Shown piece by piece: positions 35,001 through 42,668 of a stretch of DNA of 45,280 nt (positions are counted from its first letter, which is position 1; each line of letters opens with the position of its first letter). A model generated the notes under the pieces. The model saw only the letters and a list, made by a program, of their open reading frames with translations. It did not search any database and was not told the DNA's origin. Source of the stretch: Opitutus sp. (GTDB lineage: Bacteria; Verrucomicrobiota; Verrucomicrobiae; Opitutales; Opitutaceae); contig SIBR01000031.1 in assembly GCA_009695065.1 (NCBI GenBank), positions 1 through 45,280 of the forward strand, in the 5' to 3' direction. Both the position numbers and the translations under genes were made by a program.

Positions 35001-38000
35001 ACTATCAACTACGCTTCGTTGACCGCCGATACCAATGGAAGATACCCGATAACAATTTATGCCATCGCGAAAGACAGCAATGGCAACCAGACCGCATCGC
35101 TTACGTTCACGGTGTTTGCAAGCCCATCGCAGAGTCTGCCGCCCAGCGTGCAACTCGTGACGCTCGGCAATCCGGCGGTCACTGCGGGCACACCGTTCGC
35201 CGTGGGCGCCACCGTGCAGGATTCCGACGGCACCGTGGCCAGCGTCCAACTCTTCGCCAACGGCACCCAGGTCGCCCAGCAAACTTTCCCGCAGTTCGGT
35301 ACGATTCTCATCCACACGCCGCAAAACGCCGGCCGTTTCAATCTCTATGCGGTTGCAACCGATGACACCGGCAATTCGAGTGTTTCGGCGCCTATCGTCC
35401 TGAACGTCACCGGCAACACGTCGCCCACGAGCGTGTTGGTGCGACCGGCGGACGATTCCACGGCGACCACCGTCAATACCCCGGTTTTCCTCGAGGCCAC
35501 GGCCAGCGATCCGGACGTGGGCCAGAATGTCAGCGTCTCCTTCATCAACACCGCCAACGGTGCCACCCTCGCGACCGGTACCCGCCTGGGCACGACCACG
35601 ACCTACCGGGCTATCTGGACGCCGAACACCGCCGCGACGTTTATCGTGGCGGCCCGGGCCGCCGATACCGCCGGGGCCACGACGACCAGTTCCGTCTCCC
35701 GCAGCGTGGTCGTGACCAACATTGTTGGCATCGCGCCGGTAGTGAGTATCAACGTCCCGGGCAGCGCGACGACGGCCTCGATGGCCAATTTTATCGCGAC
35801 CGCCACCGATTCCGACGGCTCGGTCATCGACGTGGAGTTTTTCCTCAATCGCAACAGCATCGGCCACGCGGTGCGCGATCAGTTGGCAACCAGTTGGCGG
35901 CTGACCGCCTCGTTTGTCGGCATCACGCCCGGCAACGTGGAAATCGTGGCCCTCGCGCGCGACACCGCCGGCAATGTGGCCGCGTCCTCGACGAACAATA
36001 TCAACGTCACCGCCGCCTCGAGCATCGCCCCGTCGGTCAGCATCGTGGTGACCTCCGGCGACGCGTCGTCGGGCGGCGCAACGCCGCCCGTTATTTCGCC
36101 CCCCATCGCAATCACCCCGCTGCCGGTCGAGATTTCACCGCGGGCCGATGCCACCACGCTGCCAACCATCACGGTCCCGTTCAGCCGCCAGGCCCAGCTC
36201 ACCGCCAGCGCGCGGGACTACGACGGCACGGTGACCTCCGTGCAATATTTTGCCAACGGCACCAATCTTGGCACTAGTAGCAATCCGGCCACGAACTTCC
36301 TGGTGAACTGGACGCCCAATCAGTCTGGCACGTTCAATGTCTATGCCATTGCCACGGACAACACGGGGATCGCGACGGTTTCTTCCACGGTGCTCGTGAC
36401 CGTCCGCCGCAACGATCCGGTACTCGAGGACGCCGCGTTCGTCCTGCAGTCCTACCAGGACATCGCCAACACGCAGACGATCAACCCGCTGGTGTTCGCG
36501 GATCTCGTGGCGAAGATCGGCTCGGGCGCGATGAGCCGCGCGGATCTCGTGGCCACGCTGACCGATGAGCCGGGCTTCGTTCCGCCCGTCGTTTTTCTAG
36601 CCACTTATTATGTGGTCATGGGCCAGTGGCCGACGCCGGCGAACTACACCTCGCTGCTCCCGACGGCGCGGGGCAGCCTCCCGAACGCGATCGGTTCCAT
36701 CCTCTCGTCCACGGAGTATTTTGCGAAGTACGGCATCGTGCCCACGGTCGCGCTGCTCGAAAATCCGGCGAGTCTCATCCCCGAGGCCACCTTCCTCAAC
36801 CAGCTTTGGCAAAACGCCGGCCTGGGCCCGCCTCAGGCCCTCGACCACCTGCGCTTCCGGAGCAACAATGTCGCGAGCGCCACCCTGGGTCTGGCTCGAG
36901 GGTACAACGTCGTCGGTCTCAACACCGCGATCGCCGAGCTCATCACGAACACCCTGCCACTGAATGACGCGGCGCTGTTCAAACGGACCCGGGCCGCGGC
37001 GATCTTCTATCAGCTCGATCGGCCGTCGACGGCCGTGACCACCGATCAGATCGCCGCGCGGGTCGCGGTGATGGCCCAGCTCGCCGACGACAAGTCGATG
37101 GCGGAAGCCGCCCTGAAGGATATTTTCTACAACTATCGTTATGTGACCATCACGAAGCACCCGGAGTCGCTCCTGGTGTCGCCGCGGTCGGGCGCCATCT
37201 TCCGGGTCGAGGCGGCGGGCGCTCCGCCCCTCGCGTACCAGTGGCTCCTGAACGGTGCGCCGGTGCGCGTGGCCAACAGCGCGACGCTGAGCCTCACCAA
37301 CGTCGATGCGTCGCGGGTCGGGACCTATACGGTCGTGGTGACATCTGCGGTGGCATCTTCGACTAGTGATCCGGCTACCTTGACCCTCGCCACGACCGCC
37401 ACCCGGCTCGGCAACATCTCGACGCGGGGCATAACCGCGACCGGCAACAGCGTCCTGACCGCCGGCTTCGTCGTGAGCGGTACCCCCAACCAGACCCGGC
37501 AAATGTTGATCCGCGTCGTCGGCCCGTCGCTGGCCGCGCAGGGTGTCACCGGGGTGCTCGACGATCCCCGCCTCGAGCTCTATAGCGGCTCGAATCAGGT
37601 GCCGATTCAGATCAATGACAATTGGGGGACGCAGACGGGTGGGGCCACGGCCGTCACCGCCCTCCAGCAGGCAATGACGCGGGCGAGCGCGTTCCCGCTG
37701 TCCGGGACCAACTCGCGCGATGCCGCCATTCTCCCCACGCTTCAGCCCGGCCTTTATTCGGTGCAGGCCAAGGGTCCGGCGGTGAATGCCTCGGGCGCCG
37801 TCATCATCGAGGTTTACGACGTCACGGCCGGCGGCGTGGCGGGTCCGAAGGCGGCGAACGTCTCGACGCGCGGCCAGATCGGCACGGGGAATAGTATCAT
37901 GACCGCGGGTTTTGTGGTGACCGGGACAGCTTCGCGCCGGCTGCTGATTCGCGGCGTGGGCCCGACCCTGCAGCGGTTCAATCTTCCGGTGGCGACGTTG

Positions 38001-38258
38001 CTCGCCGATCCGCAGATCGCCCTTTTCAATCAGTCGACCGGCAAGGCGATTCAATCGAACGACAACTGGGCCTCGAGTGACGACGCGGGTATTATCGCCG
38101 AGGCCGCGGTGAGCGGCGGCGCGTTTCCGCTGGCGAACGGGAGCCTGGATGCGGCGATGGTCGTGATGCTCTCACCGGGCAGCTATTCGGTCCAAATGAG
38201 TGGCGTCCGCAACACGACCGGCATCGGCATCGTGGAAGTCTACGACGTCGATCCGTGA
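32043..38258 (+). CDS. Giant Ig-repeat surface protein (about 2070 residues)
   Basis: A signal peptide (MKSLFRILLFAGLLATRLLA region) is followed by about 14 Ig-like repeats of 90-110 residues. Each has the pattern 'PTV.I..P....V..G..L...A.A.D.DG.V..V.F..NG...G......PY...W.P...G.......A.D..G' (residues about 20-1455). Then come a DUF4214-like helical region (about 1458-1700), one eukaryote-like Ig domain (PPLAYQWLLNGAPVR, about 1706-1785) and two copies of a module starting (N)(I/V)STRG and containing (V)LTAGFVV, LIR.VGP and DPRLELY (from about 1790 and 1939). ATG 32043 is chosen because GGAG at 32031-32034 is 8 bases upstream. The gene starts 25 bases after the secretin, so it is probably in the same operon. 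An adhesin or secreted client of the pilus machine is inferred. G+C rises sharply near 35.1 kb. Confidence 0.88.
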   Translation: MVMKSLFRILLFAGLLATRLLAVNPTVSVTAPLTGANVPVGSSLYLRATAADSDGFVAYAEFRVNTVLVKTVNTAPYNFVYTFATAGVVTIDARAYDNTAATTDATQISVNVVPAIGVGPVVTIASPSTTDTVVANQRVLITASATDGDGFIPGTSGVTFLLDGDPLPVLTSGSQLSSSEANPDLTPPYLLTWNPGVAKSYDLRAQATDDKGNIRLSPQLVINVVSPLPTVAIITPSTGSSVTLGSAVTVLANASGASGQTTSITKVDFYEDGILFQTDTTSPYSVTWTPAFARGTPYLLSARVTDSNGSTAASTPIQVSVLANTLPTVTIARPAASGSTIPTNTAFSLVAAASDADIGGSIASIVFYANGTIIGTATPETESTGNYRLSWTPASAGTFSITAVATDNANGSTTSAARTVTVSATGGIPPTVSLAMTGGGISIPIGSSRILTATATDDGAVARVEFYYDSELIGTAATAPYSLVVKAPASAGQHTIFARAYDNAGLVTNSTPIAINIAGALGLPPSIGITAPAAGAFIPISTVSTPITISGSTADADGSVSSVQVFANGSSIGTVASPGANWSLNWVPATVGVTTLVAIATDDKANAIASPPLTVNVTENTTPTISLTLSPGGSTMPINSIRNVVANAAVSVAGRAIVRVEFFVNGGKVGEDTSAPYTFRFASGAVPGNYLLSARATDNAGAARDAQIPLTVIAQVGARPTAILITPATNSTAVPNASLSLAATATAPGGTISSVQFYVNGSPTGITTGNPSVPPYIATYMPTQPGTYVFDVIATDDRGNTAVSNGALVLVNFGVPAVTITTPRVDSSNSVRVTPNVPLPITATATGGTGALVLLVEFLVDGTQIGTRTVAAPNTSNYSFPWTPTATDLGLHVLTVRVTDTNSVSATSSPLNLNVATVVGTPPTVTITSPGNQSILQSLSTVNLIATSFATGGTVSSVEFFVNDASVGLAAREQTTNVYRLPYDFSTINYASLTADTNGRYPITIYAIAKDSNGNQTASLTFTVFASPSQSLPPSVQLVTLGNPAVTAGTPFAVGATVQDSDGTVASVQLFANGTQVAQQTFPQFGTILIHTPQNAGRFNLYAVATDDTGNSSVSAPIVLNVTGNTSPTSVLVRPADDSTATTVNTPVFLEATASDPDVGQNVSVSFINTANGATLATGTRLGTTTTYRAIWTPNTAATFIVAARAADTAGATTTSSVSRSVVVTNIVGIAPVVSINVPGSATTASMANFIATATDSDGSVIDVEFFLNRNSIGHAVRDQLATSWRLTASFVGITPGNVEIVALARDTAGNVAASSTNNINVTAASSIAPSVSIVVTSGDASSGGATPPVISPPIAITPLPVEISPRADATTLPTITVPFSRQAQLTASARDYDGTVTSVQYFANGTNLGTSSNPATNFLVNWTPNQSGTFNVYAIATDNTGIATVSSTVLVTVRRNDPVLEDAAFVLQSYQDIANTQTINPLVFADLVAKIGSGAMSRADLVATLTDEPGFVPPVVFLATYYVVMGQWPTPANYTSLLPTARGSLPNAIGSILSSTEYFAKYGIVPTVALLENPASLIPEATFLNQLWQNAGLGPPQALDHLRFRSNNVASATLGLARGYNVVGLNTAIAELITNTLPLNDAALFKRTRAAAIFYQLDRPSTAVTTDQIAARVAVMAQLADDKSMAEAALKDIFYNYRYVTITKHPESLLVSPRSGAIFRVEAAGAPPLAYQWLLNGAPVRVANSATLSLTNVDASRVGTYTVVVTSAVASSTSDPATLTLATTATRLGNISTRGITATGNSVLTAGFVVSGTPNQTRQMLIRVVGPSLAAQGVTGVLDDPRLELYSGSNQVPIQINDNWGTQTGGATAVTALQQAMTRASAFPLSGTNSRDAAILPTLQPGLYSVQAKGPAVNASGAVIIEVYDVTAGGVAGPKAANVSTRGQIGTGNSIMTAGFVVTGTASRRLLIRGVGPTLQRFNLPVATLLADPQIALFNQSTGKAIQSNDNWASSDDAGIIAEAAVSGGAFPLANGSLDAAMVVMLSPGSYSVQMSGVRNTTGIGIVEVYDVDP

Positions 38259-38275
38259 GAACAATTGATAGTTGC

Positions 38276-38383
38276 GAGATGAGGGTTGAGAGTTGAGCGA
38301 CTCAAGACCACGGGTATCCAATCAGTGTCCCGCGTCCAACAATCGTTCACTGCCGAAGTCTCTCAACTCTCAACACTCATCTC
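38276..38383. repeat. 22-base inverted repeat upstream of the 5'-nuclease gene
   Basis: GAGATGAGGGTTGAGAGTTG (arm 38276-38297) is inverted at 38362-38383 with 21 of 22 matches. It occupies the 141-base gap before the nuclease gene, where its promoter would be expected. A related TTTGAGAGCTGAGCTCTGAG tract lies upstream of pdhB near 22215-22235. Confidence 0.75.
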
Positions 38384-38399
38384 TCAACCTCTGCTCAGC

Positions 38400-39362
38400 A
38401 TGCCCAAATGGCTGCTCATCGACGGCTTCAACCTCGCGTACCGCTGCTTTCACGCGTTGCCGGAATTGACCCGGGCCGATGGCTTTCCGACCGGGGCTTT
38501 GCACGGCTGGGTCAAGTCGATCTGGAAGCTGGCGGACCAGGAAAGTCCCGAGTCCATCCTCGTGTTTTTCGATCTGGGCGGCGCGCAGGATCGCCTGGCC
38601 CTGCACCCGGAATACAAGGCACAGCGCAAGGAAATGCCCGAGCCGCTGACGCGCCAAATCGAGCCGCTGAAGCAACTCACCCGCGCGATGGGCCTGGCCG
38701 GCATCGAGCAGTACGGCGTGGAGAGTGACGATCTGCTTGCGGCTGAGGCGGTGGTCCTGGCGGCGGCAGGCCACGAGATTGTCATCGTGAGCAGTGACAA
38801 GGATTTTGCCCAAATCGTTGGTGAACGGATCAAAATCATGCTCCCGCCGCCGTCAGCCAATCCCAAGCTGGGCTGGCGGCGGCTCGATGCCACGGGCGTG
38901 CAGGAAAAGTTCGGGGTGCCGCCGGCGCAGATTGCCGATTATCTGGCCCTGGTCGGCGATACCTCCGACAACATCCCGGGCGTGGACGGGGTCGGACCGA
39001 AGACGGCCTCAAAATGGCTGGCCGAATGGGGCAGCCTCGATGGCGTGATTGCGCATGCCGCCGAGCTGAAGCCCGAGCGGTTTCGCGAAACCGTGACTGG
39101 CGCGGCGGGTCGGCTGCGCTTAAACCGGCGGCTGACGACGCTGAATCTCTCGCTGCCGCCGGTGAAACCGGAGTGGCGCACGCCGCAACCGGAGGAACTT
39201 TTTCGCCTGCTGGAGTCATTCGAAATGCGCGGAACACTGGCGGAAGCGCGCAAGCGTTATGCCTCGTTGGCGGGAGTGTCGGCGGAAACCGCCAAACCGG
39301 CTACCACGATGGAGCCGCCGGCAGGAAACGGCGGCGAGGGCACGCAGACGGAACTGTTTTAA
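38400..39362 (+). CDS. Stand-alone 5'-3' exonuclease (Pol I N-terminal nuclease family)
   Basis: The protein has 320 residues from ATG 38400. It has the FEN/5'-nuclease pattern: LLIDGFNL (5-12, catalytic Asp8), ESDD (108-111), SSDKDF (131-136), GDTSDNIPG (186-194) and the helix-hairpin-helix GVGPKTAS (197-204). No polymerase domain follows, so it is a separate flap/5'-exonuclease, likely used for RNA-primer removal or repair. The frame is open upstream to a TTG at 38286, but that region is the inverted repeat. The C-terminal 30 residues (ETAKPATTMEPPAGNGGEGT...) are low complexity. Confidence 0.9.
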   Translation: MPKWLLIDGFNLAYRCFHALPELTRADGFPTGALHGWVKSIWKLADQESPESILVFFDLGGAQDRLALHPEYKAQRKEMPEPLTRQIEPLKQLTRAMGLAGIEQYGVESDDLLAAEAVVLAAAGHEIVIVSSDKDFAQIVGERIKIMLPPPSANPKLGWRRLDATGVQEKFGVPPAQIADYLALVGDTSDNIPGVDGVGPKTASKWLAEWGSLDGVIAHAAELKPERFRETVTGAAGRLRLNRRLTTLNLSLPPVKPEWRTPQPEELFRLLESFEMRGTLAEARKRYASLAGVSAETAKPATTMEPPAGNGGEGTQTELF

Positions 39363-39433
39363 AGGCTGTCAGGCACTTTCGACCAACGTTCACAGGAGCC
39401 GCGATACCCTCGTCGCGTTTTTTCTCATTTTCA

Positions 39434-39459
39434 CGCGGCGAGGGCGCCGCGTCCCCAGC
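39434..39459. repeat. Palindromic repeat, intergenic copy
   Basis: CGCGGCGAGGGCGCCGCGTC plus CCCAGC matches 20728-20753, inside pdhC, at 24 of 26 bases. An inverted partial copy, CCCTCGTCGCG, lies about 25 bases to its left, so this site too is a head-to-head pair. Confidence 0.7.
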
Positions 39460-39547
39460 AGAACGACCGTTGCGGAATGAGTTAAAGTTCATGACCTCCT
39501 CTAGTACGGTTTAAGTTTACAGCTCCTTCCCGCGTCGCGGGCCGAAA

Positions 39548-39859
39548 TCAGGCCAGGGACGGAACTACGAACTCGGCCAAACGCTCTGGAGCCTGCGCAG
39601 CCTGAGCGAAGACCCGCGCTACTTTTTTCCGGCGAAGCGGCGGGGGTTCGAACGTATACCCGATTCCGTACACGGTCTTGAAGGAGTTCAGATTCAGTCC
39701 GTGCGCCGTGAAAAGGTCCCGCACCTTGACGATGTATTGATCGAGCGGGCGGCTTTTGACGTCCGCGTGCTGGCCCCAGACGGAGTGGATCAGCGCCTTG
39801 CGGGGAATGATTTGGCCGGGATGGGCATTGAGGTAAGCGAGAATGCCCAGTTCCGTTGA
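39548..39859 (-). pseudogene. OmpR-type response regulator, C-terminal remnant
   Basis: Only the winged-helix DNA-binding domain remains: LGILAYLNAHPGQIIPRKAL, IHSVWGQHADVKSRPLDQYI, VKVRDLFTAHGLNLNSFKTV and YGIGYTFEP, then a basic tail. This is the Trans_Reg_C pattern of OmpR/PhoB regulators. The receiver domain is missing. Directly where it should continue (39856-39860) the sequence becomes an IS3-type transposase relic on the other strand. No receiver domain appears beyond that relic, so the N-terminal half was lost. Confidence 0.8.
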
Positions 39860-40063
39860 GCCGGCGCGTCGTCGGCTGGGCCTGCGCCCCGACCTTGGCC
39901 GCGCTCCTTGTGATTGCAGCCTGGCGGGACGCCGTGACTCGCCGGAAGCCATCTCCTGGGTTGCTGCACCATTCCGATCGCGGCTGCCAGTACGTGGAGC
40001 AGAGCTTTGTGTTCGAACTCGAACAGCTCGGGCTTGCTCGCCGCATGAGCCGGGCGGGATGCA
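39856..40063 (+). pseudogene. IS3-family transposase (OrfB) relic
   Basis: The conceptual product SRRVVGWACAPTLAALLVIA, then WRDAVTRRKPSPGLLHHSDR and GCQYVEQSFVFELEQLGLAR, matches the central catalytic part of IS3-group OrfB. It includes the LLHHSDRG-QY block that carries the second Asp of the DDE triad. Both ends of the transposase and the terminal repeats are missing, so it cannot move by itself. Confidence 0.8.
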
Positions 40064-40073
40064 GGCAAATGCA

Positions 40074-40275
40074 GCCGATGATGCAAAAGGTGCGCCGTGG
40101 AAGGTAGCAGTCGCAGCGTGGATGAAGCGGGGGACGGACGCTTCCAATGGCTGGCTGGCTGGCGGAACGACTCAAGATGGGAAGCGCCACCCGTGTCAGC
40201 CAGGTCGTCAGCGCCATTGATCGGCAACCGACAGCGCCGGCCGCGGCTATTTTCGCCAAGCTGACTGAAAATTAG
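40074..40275 (+). pseudogene. REP-associated Y1 transposase, C-terminal relic
   Basis: ADDAKGAPWKVAVAAWMKRG, TDASNGWLA, then after a frame change ERLKMGSATRVSQVVSAIDR, ends at TAG 40273-40275. The 'KG...K..VA..L...T..S..W(I/L)AERL.MGS...VS' pattern is the C-terminal tail of REP-associated tyrosine (Y1) transposases. The frame change is explained by a 4-base tandem (CTGGCTGGCTGG at about 40150-40162). The Y1 catalytic domain is absent. The GTAG hairpins elsewhere in the window are the kind of target such enzymes act on. Confidence 0.7.
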
Positions 40276-40355
40276 CAACCTGACCCCGCTCTGAGCACGT
40301 TCCCGTCTGCACATGGCACGCAAATCCGACGTTGGCTTTTTATTTGGGGTCTCTC

Positions 40356-42668
40356 ATGGTCAAAATTCCCTGCCCTTTCCAATCGCCATGTCCGGCGGAG
40401 CATCAACCTACCCAAAACATTGTGAGAACCCAACGACTCCTCCTGCGCCCGTCGATCCTGCGCGCCGTCTTGTCTCTCGGCGTAGGGTGCGTCCTTGGCT
40501 CCGGACTTTTCTTCCCATTGCTGGCCGATCCGCTCAAGTGCGATCTGGCCGGCTACGCGGCCACCACCGGCCTCACCGCCGCCGTGGAAAACGATTTGCT
40601 CACCGTCACCTGGACGGGCGCCGCGGGCAGCGAACTCCGGACGCGCTACGCGCTCGATAACGCCCAACCTGTGATCCGCGAGTTCGCCGTGAAGCGCGCG
40701 GGCGGGACCTGGGCGGTTCTCGGCCAAAACCTTCGGCCCGATTTCGCCGTGCAGACCGGTCGGCGCCGGATCGATTTCGCGGGGCTCGCCCCGCTCAAGG
40801 CGCTGGGCGTGGACACGGCGTCGCGGGAGGTCATCGATCGCCAGGCTTGGGTTTCTTTTTGGGATGCGCCCTTTGTGCTGCCCGGCGATCCCAGGCGGAA
40901 TGTCGATATCCCGCGGACCGCCGCGGAAATTCAACGCGGCTCGGCCACGTTCAACACCACTGCCTGCGACGTGAAAACGGACGGAGCCCGCCTCGAGGTC
41001 AATTTTCCCGGCCTCACCATGGGCATCTTCTCCGGCGGCATCCGCTTCACGCATTATCGCGGCACCGGCCTGTTCCGGGTCGAGGCGATCGCGAAAACCG
41101 CCAAGGACCTGGTCGCCTACAAGTATGATGCCGGCCTCAAGGGTTTCTCGACGGCCAACCTGCCCCGCGTCCGCTGGACCGACACGGGCGGCAACCGGCA
41201 GGAGAACCAATTCGGCGGCGCCAAGCACGATGGCCCGGTGACGGTGCGGGCGAAGAATCGCGTGCTGGTAGCCGAGGGCCGGGGCGGTTCGATCGCAGTC
41301 TTTCCGCCGCCCACGGTGTTTTTTCCCGCACGCGAAGTGGACACGAACCTCGGCTACGTTTGGTTCCGTAAGGACGCCGACACCGAGTACGCATTCGGCG
41401 TGAAGCAGGCCGACCACGAGGACGACCTGCGCTACCTGCAAAATTTTGCGCTCTATAACGCCCCGCCCGGCACGCTGCAGCGCATGGCGACGTATTACTA
41501 TCTCAGCCCCGACGATGCGGCGGCGACGCACGCGGCGGTACTGGCGTTCACCCACCGCGACACCTTCAAGGCAATTCCCGGCTACAAGACCATGGTGAAT
41601 CACTTTCACCTGCAGTTCACGGATCACCTGCGCGAGTCGGGTTCGCTCAACACCCAGTCGCCTGATCTTGCCGCGATGAAGGCGCTCGGGCTGAACCTCA
41701 TCGGCCTGAGCGATTTTCACGCGGACAAATTGCGGCAAAACGACCCCGGCGCCGCACGCTTCGCCGACCAGAAGGATTATTTCGAAGGCTCGCGCCGCGC
41801 CTCCGACAAGGATTTTCTCGTCCTGCCGTGGGAGGAGCCCAGCGCCTATTTTGGCGGGCACTACAATCTCATCAATCCGCGGCCGCTGTATTTTTCCAAG
41901 GTCCGGACCGCCGGGCAACCGCTGAGCGAGCAGGATCCCGCCTTCGGCAAGGTTTATCACACGGGCAGCGCTGAAGACGTGCAGCAGATGTTGAAAGCCG
42001 AAAATGCATTCTGGTATACCGCTCATCCCCGGACCAAGAGCTCGGCGGGCTATCCCGATGCGTATTGGGACAAACCCTTTGGCGCCGACGACCACTTCCT
42101 TGGAATCGCGTTCAAGCCGGGCATGGGCATGGATCTCTCGGAACAGCGACTCGCCGAGTCCCGGGCGTTCGGTTCGCTCGACGACATGAACAACCGCTAC
42201 GCCGACACCGCGCTGCGGCCGAAATATTTAATCGGCGACGTCGACACCTACCAAAAGTGGCCGCACGACGATCTGTTTCCCGGCTTCGTCGCCAATTATC
42301 TCAAGCTCGACCGGGTCCCCGGACCGGACGACGACTGGAGTCCGATTCTGCAAGCCCTGCGCAAGGGGGACTTTTTTGTCACCACGGGCGAACTGCACAT
42401 CCGCAATTATGCCGTCGAAGGCCCCGGAAACAAACGGACGATCACGGCCGACCTCGACTGGACGTTCCCGCTCGAGTTCATCGAGGTGGTCTGGGGCGAC
42501 GGAAAAAAGACTGACCGCCAGATCATTCGCGCCACGGATCTTCCGCCCCTCGGCACAAAACATCTCGCGATTCCCTTCGATGCCACGGGAAAGAAATGGG
42601 TGCGCCTCGCCGTCTGGGATTCAGCCGTCAACGGCGCCTTCGTCCAGCCGGTCTGGCTGCACCGGTAG
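40356..42668 (+). CDS. Large exported PHP-like metallohydrolase candidate
   Basis: The protein has about 770 residues with a hydrophobic signal segment (ILRAVLSLGVGCVLGSGLFF) ending near LLADPLK. A long beta-rich N-terminal part precedes a block at residues 416-455: NHFHLQFTDHLRESG and then IGLSDFHADKL. The H-x-H ... D-x-H arrangement resembles the metal site of PHP-superfamily hydrolases. LPWEEPSAYFGGHYNLINPR, FWYTAHPRTKSSAGYPDAYW and FVTTGELHIRNY could supply further ligands. Start choice is uncertain: ATG 40332, ATG 40356 (GGGG upstream at a fair distance) or GTG 40422, which would put the signal peptide closer to the start. A secreted phosphoesterase or sugar-related hydrolase is a guess. 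The gene stands alone after the transposase relics. Confidence 0.72.
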   Translation: MVKIPCPFQSPCPAEHQPTQNIVRTQRLLLRPSILRAVLSLGVGCVLGSGLFFPLLADPLKCDLAGYAATTGLTAAVENDLLTVTWTGAAGSELRTRYALDNAQPVIREFAVKRAGGTWAVLGQNLRPDFAVQTGRRRIDFAGLAPLKALGVDTASREVIDRQAWVSFWDAPFVLPGDPRRNVDIPRTAAEIQRGSATFNTTACDVKTDGARLEVNFPGLTMGIFSGGIRFTHYRGTGLFRVEAIAKTAKDLVAYKYDAGLKGFSTANLPRVRWTDTGGNRQENQFGGAKHDGPVTVRAKNRVLVAEGRGGSIAVFPPPTVFFPAREVDTNLGYVWFRKDADTEYAFGVKQADHEDDLRYLQNFALYNAPPGTLQRMATYYYLSPDDAAATHAAVLAFTHRDTFKAIPGYKTMVNHFHLQFTDHLRESGSLNTQSPDLAAMKALGLNLIGLSDFHADKLRQNDPGAARFADQKDYFEGSRRASDKDFLVLPWEEPSAYFGGHYNLINPRPLYFSKVRTAGQPLSEQDPAFGKVYHTGSAEDVQQMLKAENAFWYTAHPRTKSSAGYPDAYWDKPFGADDHFLGIAFKPGMGMDLSEQRLAESRAFGSLDDMNNRYADTALRPKYLIGDVDTYQKWPHDDLFPGFVANYLKLDRVPGPDDDWSPILQALRKGDFFVTTGELHIRNYAVEGPGNKRTITADLDWTFPLEFIEVVWGDGKKTDRQIIRATDLPPLGTKHLAIPFDATGKKWVRLAVWDSAVNGAFVQPVWLHR

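Noticed and set aside
36597..38054. 485-codon open frame on the minus strand
   Set aside because: Antisense shadow of the high-GC C-terminal part of the giant protein. Such shadows become much longer after about 35 kb, itself a by-product of the composition change.
32043..38258. Reading the giant gene as two genes that meet at the composition change
   Set aside because: The frame is continuous through 35.1 kb, there is no internal stop and the Ig-repeat rhythm continues across the boundary.
40272..42095. 607-codon open frame on the minus strand
   Set aside because: Antisense to the PHP-like gene. The plus-strand product has a signal peptide and a metal-site-like block, while the minus-strand product has no motif.
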